IMG/VR virus record: IMGVR_UViG_3300037245_003411
Location: 1-47,157 of that record
Direction: 5' to 3' (one strand)
DNA: 47,157 nt
From: a virus
The notes beneath the pieces are model-generated. The model had not been told where the DNA came from. It searched no databases and worked only from the letters and a program-made list of their open reading frames with translations. Both the position numbers and the translations under genes were made by a program. This document shows, in pieces, positions 1 through 6,039 of the stretch (within the stretch, counting starts at the first letter, position 1; every line of letters starts with the position of its first letter).

Positions 1-14
1 CTTGTTTGATAAAA

Positions 15-41
15 TTGACAATGTTCTCCGCGTAGTATAAT
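15..41 (+). promoter_or_regulatory. Candidate rightward promoter with short spacer
   Basis: TTGACA at 15-20 and TATAAT at 36-41 are both perfect sigma70 hexamers, but only 15 bases separate them (17 is optimal). It would read rightward, antisense to the small leftward genes at 180-785. The opposite strand of the same box reads TTATACTACG (31-40), a string also found at 864-873, so a leftward -10 is possible here too. The second copy of this segment is at 47045-47071. Confidence 0.4.
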
Positions 42-88
42 CGTATGCAAAGAACAAAATGAATTCGATCAAATAATTAAATTATTGT

Positions 89-124
89 TTAACTCCTGGG
101 AGTGTCCCGGATTAAGTTTGTCAA
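89..124 (-). CDS. Tiny leader ORF, 11 codons, TTG start
   Basis: The peptide would be MTNLIRDTPRS. Its main support is the very strong Shine-Dalgarno AAAGGAGGAG placed six bases before the TTG codon, in a leftward leader where other tiny ORFs also have strong ribosome-binding sites. It may be a leader peptide, a mini-gene or chance. No function can be assigned. Confidence 0.3.
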   Translation of the reverse strand: MTNLIRDTPRS

Positions 125-179
125 TTGACTCCTCCTTTTAAGGATAGCTTACTAAGTCTTGAATCAAACTGTGAATGAA

Positions 180-191
180 TTATTTCTTCAT
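180..191 (-). CDS. Three-codon mini-gene (MKK) with strong SD
   Basis: ATG AAG AAA TAA follows AAAGGAGG at a spacing of about five bases. Lambda-type mini-genes of two or three codons with strong ribosome-binding sites are known to trap peptidyl-tRNA. Whether this one is translated is an inference; the arrangement itself is plain in the sequence. Confidence 0.25.
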   Translation of the reverse strand: MKK

Positions 192-219
192 AAATCCTCC
201 TTTTGTAATTTAATATTGC

Positions 220-372
220 TTATCTTTTAATTTTGATAACAAATTGATCTCTGATTTTCTTTAATTTGAGAGCAAGTTTGTTATCTTTATGATATAGATG
301 ACGTGAATTGATGGCGTAATACCAATCAAGCATTGTGCAAATATCTTCGTAAGTAAGATCTGAAGTGTTCAT
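220..372 (-). CDS. Hypothetical small protein, 50 aa
   Basis: A 50-residue protein beginning MNTSDLTYEDICTMLDWYY and ending in a Lys/Arg-rich helix. The start is supported by AAGGA seven bases upstream. It lies in the leftward early transcript, directly downstream of a copy of the 24-bp palindromic repeat (387-410), whose T-tract almost touches the ribosome-binding site. Charged and soluble, with no recognisable domain. The function is unknown. Confidence 0.6.
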   Translation of the reverse strand: MNTSDLTYEDICTMLDWYYAINSRHLYHKDNKLALKLKKIRDQFVIKIKR

Positions 373-386
373 ATTATATCCTTTTC

Positions 387-410
387 AAAAACGAACCTAT
401 GTGCGTTTTT
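387..410. repeat. 24-bp dispersed palindrome, copy 1
   Basis: Arms AAAAACG and CGTTTTT flank a 10-base core. Read in the sense of the downstream leftward gene the core is CACATAGGTT, identical to copies 2, 5 and 7. It lies in the gap between the 63-aa gene and the 50-aa gene and ends a few bases before the latter's ribosome-binding site. Confidence 0.9.
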
Positions 411-538
411 GGTTTATAAATGGTGTTTCCTGGAATGTCCAGGGTACACCAGTATTTACCACAAGTATTTTAATTACTTTCAATGCTGTTGATGCTTTCA
501 TATCCAGTGATTTAATAAAGACATCTTGTTTGAAGAAG

Positions 539-730
539 CTAATCATCTAAATCCTCCAGAGATAATAAATATTGATGACATGAATGAGCATGGTGAATTA
601 CTTCATTAACAGGACCACGGAAATCAAAATATCCACAACTCCATTCATTCTTGCTTCGTGGTGGATAAATACTTATCACCTTATAAACAAAGAATATGAA
701 GCATAACAACAATAACCACATGATAATCAT
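539..730 (-). CDS. Small single-pass membrane protein, 63 aa
   Basis: Residues 1-21 form one hydrophobic helix (MIIMWLLLLCFIFFVYKVISI), followed by a short polar tail rich in His, Asp and Glu. GAGG eight bases upstream supports the start. It is an early leftward gene close to the divergent control region. Small membrane proteins at this position are often host-takeover or superinfection factors in other phages, but nothing in the sequence shows that here. The function is unknown. Confidence 0.65.
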   Translation of the reverse strand: MIIMWLLLLCFIFFVYKVISIYPPRSKNEWSCGYFDFRGPVNEVIHHAHSCHQYLLSLEDLDD

Positions 731-740
731 AATATTTTCC

Positions 741-785
741 TCACTGTTTGTATTTAGTTATAGAATAAGTATAAAAAACACTCAT
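741..785 (-). CDS. Candidate leader peptide, 14 aa
   Basis: The ORF MSVFYTYSITKYKQ is preceded by GGAGTG at ideal spacing. It begins about 13 bases after the start site predicted from the leftward promoter at 805-832. Its stop codon overlaps the ribosome-binding site of the 63-aa membrane protein gene, so the two are probably translationally coupled. It could be a leader peptide. Too short to judge by similarity. Confidence 0.4.
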   Translation of the reverse strand: MSVFYTYSITKYKQ

Positions 786-804
786 ATTCACTCCAAATAT
801 GCCA

Positions 805-832
805 ATTATACTACAATAATATGGATAGTAAA
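805..832 (-). promoter_or_regulatory. Leftward early promoter
   Basis: On the minus strand TTTACT (plus 827-832) is followed after 16 bases by a perfect TATAAT (plus 805-810). It points at the leftward early operon starting at 785. It lies nearly back-to-back with the rightward promoter at 842-870, so the two form a compact divergent switch region. Confidence 0.55.
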
Positions 833-841
833 AGAAATTTG

Positions 842-870
842 TTGTAATCTTACTACTGCGCGGTTATACT
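842..870 (+). promoter_or_regulatory. Rightward promoter for a leaderless transcript
   Basis: TTGTAA (842-847), a 17-base spacer and TATACT (865-870). The ATG of the first rightward gene is at 878, only seven bases beyond the -10 box, which is where transcription would start. No Shine-Dalgarno sequence precedes that ATG. Together these suggest a leaderless mRNA. Confidence 0.5.
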
Positions 871-877
871 ACGACTC

Positions 878-1429
878 ATGGAAGCTCCTATAATACCACC
901 CAAGACTAAACAAAATAACGCAGAACTACAGTATCGTTACGATCACATTATTACTCTCTTAGCTAAAGGATTAAAGAGAGCTCAAATCTTTGTAGATCCG
1001 ACTGTCCTCTCCTGGAGAATGAGTAACGGATCCTTAGATAAGTATTTGCAGCATTCTAAGGGTGAGATCGTCTCTAACAGCCAACAGGCACGTACTGAGC
1101 ACTTAGGACGTGCTGTGATGAACCTTGACTACCTGTATAAGCTTACTCTGGACCAGACTATCATCCAGGAAGGAGAGGACAAGGGTAAGACAGTGAAGGA
1201 GCCGCTGCCAGCGATCAGAGTGTGTCTTGATATCCAGAAGGAGAAGAACAGACTCCTGAAGCTGAGTGATGTGTACAACCCAGTGGGTGCTGATATACCT
1301 GAAGAGCTGGTTCCGGATGAAGTACACAAGATGTTGGATGCAGTTAACATACTGAACGCACCTAAGATACGTACGATAGACCTGGATGCTGAGTTCGGTA
1401 AGAAGCTGATAGCCGGTTCAAGCAAGTGA
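878..1429 (+). CDS. Putative terminase small subunit
   Basis: A 183-aa protein. Residues about 20-60 could form a small helical DNA-binding domain. Residues about 70-135 are an amphipathic helical stretch ending IRVCLDIQKEKNRLLKLSD, which resembles the oligomerisation region of small terminases (DNA recognition for packaging). It is the first gene of the rightward transcript, about 4.6 kb from the large terminase, an unusual separation. Codons are richer in G/C-ending forms (CTG, AAG, GAG, GTG) than the neighbours, suggesting a different origin or a highly expressed gene. No ribosome-binding site is visible, so it is probably translated as a leaderless message. A different DNA-binding role is possible. 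Confidence 0.5.
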   Translation: MEAPIIPPKTKQNNAELQYRYDHIITLLAKGLKRAQIFVDPTVLSWRMSNGSLDKYLQHSKGEIVSNSQQARTEHLGRAVMNLDYLYKLTLDQTIIQEGEDKGKTVKEPLPAIRVCLDIQKEKNRLLKLSDVYNPVGADIPEELVPDEVHKMLDAVNILNAPKIRTIDLDAEFGKKLIAGSSK

Positions 1430-1650
1430 GTCTTGGTTGGCTCAATACCATGAATGTTATTAGATCTCTATGCCAACACATTATCATGGTTGTATCTTTC
1501 TCTTCTTACGTGTTTGATACAGGAAACTTCCTATATATCTCAAATCCCGACTCCCTCTCCCTCCCCCATTGGATTTTCCCACCCTATACACATTACGAAA
1601 GACTTCGTTACTCTAAAAAATTATGGTAAGGAAATTGCAGGAGGAAAGTA
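1430..1650 (+). other. Gene-free gap with polypyrimidine tract
   Basis: No convincing gene is present: overlapping ORFs of 65-67 codons lack ribosome-binding sites and have low-complexity Ser/Pro/Ile sequence. The stretch holds a C/T-only run near 1549-1567 and a short hairpin (ACGAA/TTCGT near 1590-1610). A packaging (pac) or regulatory site next to the small-terminase candidate is conceivable, but nothing proves it. Confidence 0.4.
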
Positions 1651-2061
1651 ATGAAGATGAAAGGCCGGGATATAGTGAAAAGAGTTAAAAATATTTTTCG
1701 GAAGAGGAGTTTCTATATAGTTTACTGGGGAAGAGGAATAAGGTTTGTCTTTCCGGAGAAGACAGTATTATGGGAATACAAAACGAAAACGAAAATCACT
1801 AATAATTTTGAGGAGAAGAGAATGGAAGGCCAGGATATAAAGAAAGTGGGTAAAGGCGCAAAAGTCTGGTCAGAAATGACAGATGGAGAGAAAGATGATT
1901 ATCTCGGTTCATTGGGTGGTTGTAGTAGTTGTGTTTATTGGTCAAGAGTCTTAAACAATTATAGACAAGAAACTGGTTGTGTATGCCCGATTGGAATAAA
2001 AGGCATTCAAATATATGATAATGGGTGTACTGCACTTTTATCTACAGCGTACAATAGTTGA
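1651..2061 (+). CDS. Hypothetical protein with Cys-rich C-terminus and internal start
   Basis: A 136-aa ORF with GGAGGAAAG before the first ATG. The N-terminal 50 residues are strongly basic. The C-terminal half has C-x2-C, C-x-C and a further Cys, which could bind a metal. A second in-frame ATG at 1822 has its own good ribosome-binding site (GGAGAAG), so a shorter 79-aa product (MEGQDIKKVG...) may also, or instead, be made. The two parts read like two joined genes. I do not recognise the family. Confidence 0.55.
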   Translation: MKMKGRDIVKRVKNIFRKRSFYIVYWGRGIRFVFPEKTVLWEYKTKTKITNNFEEKRMEGQDIKKVGKGAKVWSEMTDGEKDDYLGSLGGCSSCVYWSRVLNNYRQETGCVCPIGIKGIQIYDNGCTALLSTAYNS

Positions 2062-2116
2062 AAAATAAAATCGAGGCTACACCTTTATAAATAAACAGTT
2101 GCGCAGGGAGTGAATA

Positions 2117-2275
2117 GTGGATGATCCAATTGGATTTAAAATAACAGTACGAGAAGATCTAAGATCTCCTGAAGTGGAGAAATGGTTGAAAGAGGTTGAG
2201 GAGATGATGCAAAAAGATTTTATGCCTTCTTTGCGTATCGCATTGGCGGTTATAGTTGGAAGTGAATTTCTGTAA
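2117..2275 (+). CDS. Hypothetical small protein, 52 aa, GTG start
   Basis: The protein begins MDDPIGFKITVREDLRSPEV and contains an acidic amphipathic helix (residues 18-33) followed by a hydrophobic C-terminus (IALAVIVGSEFL). The GTG start is chosen because GCAGGGAG lies at suitable spacing. It belongs to the rightward block of small genes and overlaps the open frame that leads into the next one. Function unknown. Confidence 0.5.
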   Translation: MDDPIGFKITVREDLRSPEVEKWLKEVEEMMQKDFMPSLRIALAVIVGSEFL

Positions 2276-2327
2276 AATAATTGCGGGAGAGTATGATCCT
2301 GTAAAAAATATTTTCGAGGAGAAGATT

Positions 2328-2555
2328 GTGAAAAATAAAAAGTTGCGCGGGATTATTATACAGTTGAATGAATTGAAAGATATGCAAGGTACCGATGGGA
2401 CGTGGAATTATGATTCCTATATGCTTGGTATGTATAATGGGATGGAGATGTGTATCGCGCTATCGGAAGATAGGAAGCCGGTTTATCGAACTGCTCCGGA
2501 AGTATGGGGTAAGGATAAACAGGTTCCGGAACTTGCGAGATCTAGTCATGAGTGA
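2328..2555 (+). CDS. Small conserved phage protein (WNYD-YMLGMYNG type), 75 aa
   Basis: The core TWNYDSYMLGMYNGMEM followed by DRKPVYRTAPEVWG resembles a short protein common in many phage genomes and annotated only as hypothetical. I chose the GTG at 2328 because GAGGAGAAG precedes it; the frame stays open upstream to a TTG at 2256, so a 99-aa form is possible. The end overlaps the next gene by eight bases (ATGAGTGA). Confidence 0.6.
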   Translation: MKNKKLRGIIIQLNELKDMQGTDGTWNYDSYMLGMYNGMEMCIALSEDRKPVYRTAPEVWGKDKQVPELARSSHE

Positions 2556-2886
2556 ATTGGCTGGAAAAAAATACGTTCCGGAATTGGATCATTATCTTAA
2601 AGAAGTGGATTACCATTTGTACCTGGATACTCATATCGATAAATTTCTATTGGATCATTACAGTGGGGATATTAAAGAGTTTATGGATCATGAAAAATCT
2701 GTTATTGCAGATGCGCTTGCTTATAAAATCAAAGAGTGCAAGTTGGATAGTTGTATCATTACAAACGATATTGTGGTTGCTGGTTGTCCTGTACAAAGGC
2801 TTGAAGCAAATGTATGGATATTCTCTAAGGCAGAGCTGGAGCGATTTAAAGAAGAAGTTCGCGCGGAGGCGCTTAGCGGAAAATGA
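2548..2886 (+). CDS. Hypothetical protein, 112 aa
   Basis: Starts at the ATG inside the overlap with the preceding stop; the frame is open further upstream but that part is antisense-like and lacks a good ribosome-binding site. The protein (MSELAGKKYVPELDHYLKEV...) is acidic and helical, with a C-terminal helix SKAELERFKEEVRAEALSG. The stop overlaps the next ATG as ATGA, so translation is coupled. No family recognised. Confidence 0.65.
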   Translation: MSELAGKKYVPELDHYLKEVDYHLYLDTHIDKFLLDHYSGDIKEFMDHEKSVIADALAYKIKECKLDSCIITNDIVVAGCPVQRLEANVWIFSKAELERFKEEVRAEALSGK

Positions 2887-3146
2887 GTAATCAGCGGCTG
2901 AGCGAGAAAAACACAAATAAGTACAGAAAATTATTTCCGGATCTTACGATCCTTAAAGCTACGACCTGGGGTCATAGCAAAGCACTGTGGTGTGAAACAG
3001 GACTGTTTATTTTCCAGGATGATAAATTGATATTGAATGAGGATTGGAATGGATTTGGCCATAGTATAAGTTGTCCAATGAAGTCTGTAACCTGGACCGA
3101 AGTGTATGGAAAAGAATACATATATAATCCGGAGGATATTAAATGA
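2883..3146 (+). CDS. Hypothetical protein, 87 aa
   Basis: Begins MSNQRLSEKNTNKYRKLFP and contains several Trp and aromatic residues in what looks like a small beta-rich domain. It is joined to its neighbours by ATGA overlaps on both sides (2883 and 3143), showing a tightly coupled translation unit. No recognisable motif. Confidence 0.65.
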   Translation: MSNQRLSEKNTNKYRKLFPDLTILKATTWGHSKALWCETGLFIFQDDKLILNEDWNGFGHSISCPMKSVTWTEVYGKEYIYNPEDIK

Positions 3147-3757
3147 AAGATATGGGGTGTCATGTAATTGAGAAATACGTTGAAGGGTATCACTATATGA
3201 TCGGTACAACTGTTGAAAAAGAAGACGGCCTTTACCTGGCTTCAAAGGATGGACTTAAAAAAACATACAGCAATAATGGCCCGGAAGAAAGAATGGTATC
3301 TATTAACCATAAAATATATTTTGAAATTGAAGAGGAAGGAATCAAATCAGTAAAACCGCCATTGGGTATTACACCTAAATATATTCATGATCAGGAAAGA
3401 AGTAATGATCTGGTAGAGGCTATTCAAAGATATCTTTCTGCTGGCAGGGAAATTCCCTTGGAATGGATTGAAGAGTTTAATGAGTTTTTTAAGAAAGTCG
3501 AAGAGATTGGCGTGATCAGTCTTAATGGACATCTCCATGAGATAGAATCGATTGAAGAAATACCTGAAGATGGAGAGTTTGATGTAAGCAAGGTTTACGA
3601 ACAGAAAGATGTTTGCAAATGGGGAGATTTTGTTTGGCAGTTTCAGGGCAAAGTCTGGAGACCTTATCCTGGACCGAAATATGCTTCATTCCCGTATGCG
3701 CAAAAAAAGACTATTGGTATATATCCCAGTGAAAAGGATGGTTGGAGAAAAATATAA
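3143..3757 (+). CDS. Conserved phage protein with IPLEWIEE motif, 204 aa
   Basis: The middle part (residues about 73-112) reads PLGITPKYIHDQERSNDLVE... then GREIPLEWIEEFNEF, a stretch I recognise from many short phage proteins of unknown function. The C-terminus VCKWGDFVWQFQGKVW resembles a separate small aromatic domain. The start overlaps the preceding stop (ATGA). Length and composition are ordinary. A role in host or DNA metabolism is possible but not shown. Confidence 0.65.
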   Translation: MKDMGCHVIEKYVEGYHYMIGTTVEKEDGLYLASKDGLKKTYSNNGPEERMVSINHKIYFEIEEEGIKSVKPPLGITPKYIHDQERSNDLVEAIQRYLSAGREIPLEWIEEFNEFFKKVEEIGVISLNGHLHEIESIEEIPEDGEFDVSKVYEQKDVCKWGDFVWQFQGKVWRPYPGPKYASFPYAQKKTIGIYPSEKDGWRKI

Positions 3758-3758
3758 A

Positions 3759-3947
3759 ATGTGTGAAGATTGTAAGTATTTTTACAAATCAAAATCCACT
3801 CGTTCAAAAACAAGTTATGAAGCATTGATGGATAAATACATAACTGTCGATGCTCCTGGAGTAATGGAAAGATGCTGTGGTATAGAACCCATGGCAATTA
3901 TCCTTGATGATGATCAGCCGGTTTGTAGCCATTTTGAGGAAAAATAA
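3759..3947 (+). CDS. Small zinc-binding-type protein, 62 aa
   Basis: Begins MCEDCKYFYKSKSTRSK. The C-x2-C pair at the N-terminus plus the later RCCG and VCSHF cysteines fit a small zinc knuckle. The ATG at 3759 is chosen because it follows the previous stop directly and has GGAGA upstream; the longer open frame overlaps the previous gene. One of four cysteine-paired small proteins in this stretch. Confidence 0.6.
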   Translation: MCEDCKYFYKSKSTRSKTSYEALMDKYITVDAPGVMERCCGIEPMAIILDDDQPVCSHFEEK

Positions 3948-4145
3948 ATGTCTGAAAAAATATTAGATTTTCCGGTAAACACAGGTCGAGTACATACCTG
4001 TAATGTTTGTGGAAAACAATCCACATGGTTGGATGGATGGATGTGGAAATACAAATTTCATAAAGGCAACAGTTACGGTGATCCTGGATGGGAAGAAACA
4101 TATATAACCTGTTCTGATAAATGCAGAAACCAAAAACGCACATAG
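3948..4145 (+). CDS. Small zinc-finger protein, 65 aa
   Basis: CNVCGK near residue 18 and CSDKC near residue 55 form a typical four-Cys zinc site with a Trp-rich linker (WLDGWMWKYKF). The ATG follows the stop of the preceding gene with GAGGAAAAA as ribosome-binding site. The last codons run into copy 2 of the 24-bp palindrome. Probably binds nucleic acid or protein; the target is unknown. Confidence 0.65.
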   Translation: MSEKILDFPVNTGRVHTCNVCGKQSTWLDGWMWKYKFHKGNSYGDPGWEETYITCSDKCRNQKRT

Positions 4146-4155
4146 GTTCGTTTTT
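4132..4155. repeat. 24-bp dispersed palindrome, copy 2
   Basis: Arms AAAAACG/CGTTTTT with core CACATAGGTT in the sense of the downstream + strand gene. It overlaps the 3' end of the 65-aa zinc-finger gene and precedes the 90-aa gene. The 24-mer is the exact reverse complement of the plus-strand sequence of copies 1, 5 and 7, because those serve leftward genes. Confidence 0.9.
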
Positions 4156-4180
4156 GAAATAAATATACAGGGAGAAGAGT

Positions 4181-4453
4181 ATGGGAAAAACATTGAATAA
4201 TACAGAGGTTTCCGGAGCGCACAAGAATGTTCCGGATCTTGAAGTTTACGGAGATGGAGATCTTTTTAAACTATTAGCAAAAGCATCTTCCAAAAAAGAG
4301 GGGTGGATGAAATCTACCAAAGGGATGGATGTCGGGACTGGAGTTGTTGTCCAGGTAACTACACAACAGGATGATCAGGTTGCTGAAGCATTATGCTTTA
4401 TACCTGGTGCCAGACTTGAAGGGAATGCAAAGGATGGCTGGAAAATAGCTTAG
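4181..4453 (+). CDS. Conserved phage hypothetical protein, 90 aa
   Basis: The sequence NNTEVSGAHKNVPDLEVYGD, then DLFKLLAKASS and GWMKSTKGMDV, matches a short protein I know from many unrelated phage genomes, always unassigned. It likely folds as a small beta domain (VVVQVTTQQDDQVAEAL). It is preceded by the palindrome copy 2 and AGGGAGAAG and followed directly by an intrinsic terminator, so it closes a transcription unit. Confidence 0.7.
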   Translation: MGKTLNNTEVSGAHKNVPDLEVYGDGDLFKLLAKASSKKEGWMKSTKGMDVGTGVVVQVTTQQDDQVAEALCFIPGARLEGNAKDGWKIA

Positions 4454-4474
4454 TATTTGTACACTCATTTATTG

Positions 4475-4505
4475 GGGGTGCTCAATAAGAGCATCCCTTT
4501 ATTTT
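4475..4505 (+). terminator. Rho-independent terminator
   Basis: A nine-pair stem (GGGGTGCTC with GAGCATCCC, one G-T pair, loop AATAA) is followed by TTTATTTT. It sits 22 bases after the stop of the 90-aa gene and ends the first rightward block of small genes. Confidence 0.8.
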
Positions 4506-4519
4506 AACAGGAGATTTTT

Positions 4520-4972
4520 ATGGAAGACAGCAAATCAGCAACATTGGAACACATTGCATTAGTTAAGCGAATCGGTATTAAGTTTGTAGTATCCCTGCAG
4601 AACCGGTTGATTGTTCACGACAAGTCGAAACTGAGAGAACCGGAGAAAAAGTATCTTGACAGATTTTCTCACAAATTGAAAGGATCCACGTATATGTCTG
4701 AGGAATATAAAGGCTTCCTTAAAGATATGAAATTCGGGCAGGAGCATCATTATGCAAACAATGACCACCATCCTCAATATTTTGATGATGGAGTCAAAGG
4801 GATGTCCTTGATCGCTGTTATGGAGATGTTGATTGACTGGTGCGCCGCAGTCCAGAGGCATGATGATGGAAACATTCTTACCTCTATCGAAGTGAATCAG
4901 AAAAGATTCGGGTATGGTGATGAAGTAAAACAGATACTCCTCAATACTGTAAAGGAGATGAATTGTGGGTAA
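4520..4972 (+). CDS. DUF5662-family protein, 150 aa
   Basis: The HxxxV start region, HDKSKL (residues 34-39), EEYKGFLKDMK, EHHYANNDHHPQYF, MSLIAVMEMLIDWCAA and the closing R-H-DDG...INQKRF-type segment match the DUF5662 pattern, a mostly helical phage family with clustered His and Asp residues reminiscent of HD-domain metal sites. A phosphohydrolase activity is plausible but unproven. AGGAG precedes the ATG. The end overlaps the next gene by eight bases. Confidence 0.8.
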   Translation: MEDSKSATLEHIALVKRIGIKFVVSLQNRLIVHDKSKLREPEKKYLDRFSHKLKGSTYMSEEYKGFLKDMKFGQEHHYANNDHHPQYFDDGVKGMSLIAVMEMLIDWCAAVQRHDDGNILTSIEVNQKRFGYGDEVKQILLNTVKEMNCG

Positions 4973-5318
4973 ATTAACCACTCTCCAACAAAAAGTAGAA
5001 GATTATATCGAGAATAATCGGATCCATCTAAGTTCTTTTGCTCTTTTTAATAGTAATAAATTTAAAAATAAAGAGGCTATGGATGTAGAAATAAAGCATG
5101 CAAGAGTTGTTCTTGCTGGTAAACTTGTAGAAAAGCTTATGAGTGAAGATAAGATGAAACAATATTTAAGAGTAATCCCACCAGAAAAAGAGGAGACAGA
5201 TACTACTTTGGAATTTGAAGTTTTTATTTTCTCTGGTGCTCAGATTAGGAGTTTTATAGAGTTGATTCAAAGTCATGGCATAGTAAAATTATTTCCTAAT
5301 TCCAAGATAATACATTGA
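4965..5318 (+). CDS. Hypothetical protein, 117 aa, GTG start
   Basis: Begins MGKLTTLQQKVEDYIENNRI and appears to be alpha/beta, with a hydrophobic strand LEFEVFIFSG near residue 85. Start overlap with the preceding gene and GGAG upstream support the GTG. It ends in TTGA, where the TTG can serve as the start of the next small ORF. No family recognised. Confidence 0.65.
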   Translation: MGKLTTLQQKVEDYIENNRIHLSSFALFNSNKFKNKEAMDVEIKHARVVLAGKLVEKLMSEDKMKQYLRVIPPEKEETDTTLEFEVFIFSGAQIRSFIELIQSHGIVKLFPNSKIIH

Positions 5319-5470
5319 ATTTTATACAGAAGTTAATAAAAGTCCGGAATGAGTTTAGGGTTATGGGAATGACCAGGGCTGAAGCTGAAGAGATTGCTGA
5401 AGGGATAATCGAAAGACTTCCCAGGAAAGCAAGAAGATCGGCTGCGAGGAAAATAAGGAATAAAAAGTAA
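5315..5470 (+). CDS. Small basic protein, up to 51 aa
   Basis: The frame opens at a TTG overlapping the previous stop (TTGA) and contains ATG codons at 5363 and 5369. The last has AGGG at suitable spacing and would give 33 residues starting MTRAEAEEIAEGIIERLP. The C-terminus is very basic (RKARRSAARKIRNKK), suggesting nucleic-acid binding. Which start is used is uncertain. Confidence 0.5.
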   Translation: MNFIQKLIKVRNEFRVMGMTRAEAEEIAEGIIERLPRKARRSAARKIRNKK

Positions 5471-5502
5471 TTCTATGCTACTATAATTCCAAGGAGAATA
5501 AT

Positions 5503-6039
5503 ATGAGAAACAGATATGTGAAGAAATGCGCATGTGACAGCAACCCGGTTGTTCTAAAGAAAACAGTAAAATTGCGTAAGGAAGTTCTGGACATTGAGAT
5601 AACTGTATCATGTCCGGAGTGTGGGAGGCTTTATAAAGAAGTTGTTGCAAAGAGAACCCATATGGAAAACCCGGATATTCTTTTAGAAACTGGTTACGAT
5701 GAATTGCTAATCGATTCAGATAATACAGGAGCTGAGGATGAATCTAACGGATCAGGAGAACTTCAACAGGAAGCAGAAAACACAGAAGGGAATCGGCAGG
5801 AAGAAAAATCGTCTGATACTGCGCCGGAAGAAAAAACTGAAAAAGCTGAACCAAAGGATCCGGAAAGAGACTCTGATGAAAGTTCCGAGAAAGGTCCTGT
5901 CGAAAAAGAGGAGGCACCGAAACGCAGAAGACCTCCTGGAAAGGCTGCAAGAGATAAGGATATAAATAAACCTGTCTATGAGAAAACTACTGAAGAGGCT
6001 TTGAAAGATAGTGGGGTTCCAAAGGCAGATCTTTTTTGA
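5503..6039 (+). CDS. Zinc-ribbon protein with long acidic tail, 178 aa
   Basis: Residues 1-60 carry a four-Cys site (CAC near 9-11, CPEC near 37-40) typical of a small zinc ribbon. Residues about 70-150 are a disordered, Glu/Asp/Lys-rich tail, ending in a basic patch APKRRRPPGK. It lies directly before the large terminase and its stop overlaps the terminase TTG start (TTGA). It may assist packaging or handle DNA ends; that is inferred only from position and charge. AAGGAGAATAAT precedes the ATG. Confidence 0.65.
   Translation: MRNRYVKKCACDSNPVVLKKTVKLRKEVLDIEITVSCPECGRLYKEVVAKRTHMENPDILLETGYDELLIDSDNTGAEDESNGSGELQQEAENTEGNRQEEKSSDTAPEEKTEKAEPKDPERDSDESSEKGPVEKEEAPKRRRPPGKAARDKDINKPVYEKTTEEALKDSGVPKADLF

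Larger units (their letters stand above)
1..127. repeat. Terminal direct repeat, left copy
   Basis: These 127 bases are identical to the last 127 of the window. A length of exactly 127 matches the largest common assembly k-mer, so I read it as the overlap of a circular contig and not as a biological terminal repeat. One copy should be dropped when numbering the genome. The segment carries a TTGACA/TATAAT pair and the 3' part of a tiny leftward leader ORF. Confidence 0.95.

Noticed and set aside
365-550. 61-codon + strand ORF
   Set aside because: It runs antisense to the leftward small genes, contains palindrome copy 1 within its frame and has no proper ribosome-binding site.
1426-1651. Two overlapping ORFs of 65-67 codons after the first gene
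   Set aside because: No ribosome-binding sites and low-complexity translation; more likely non-coding.
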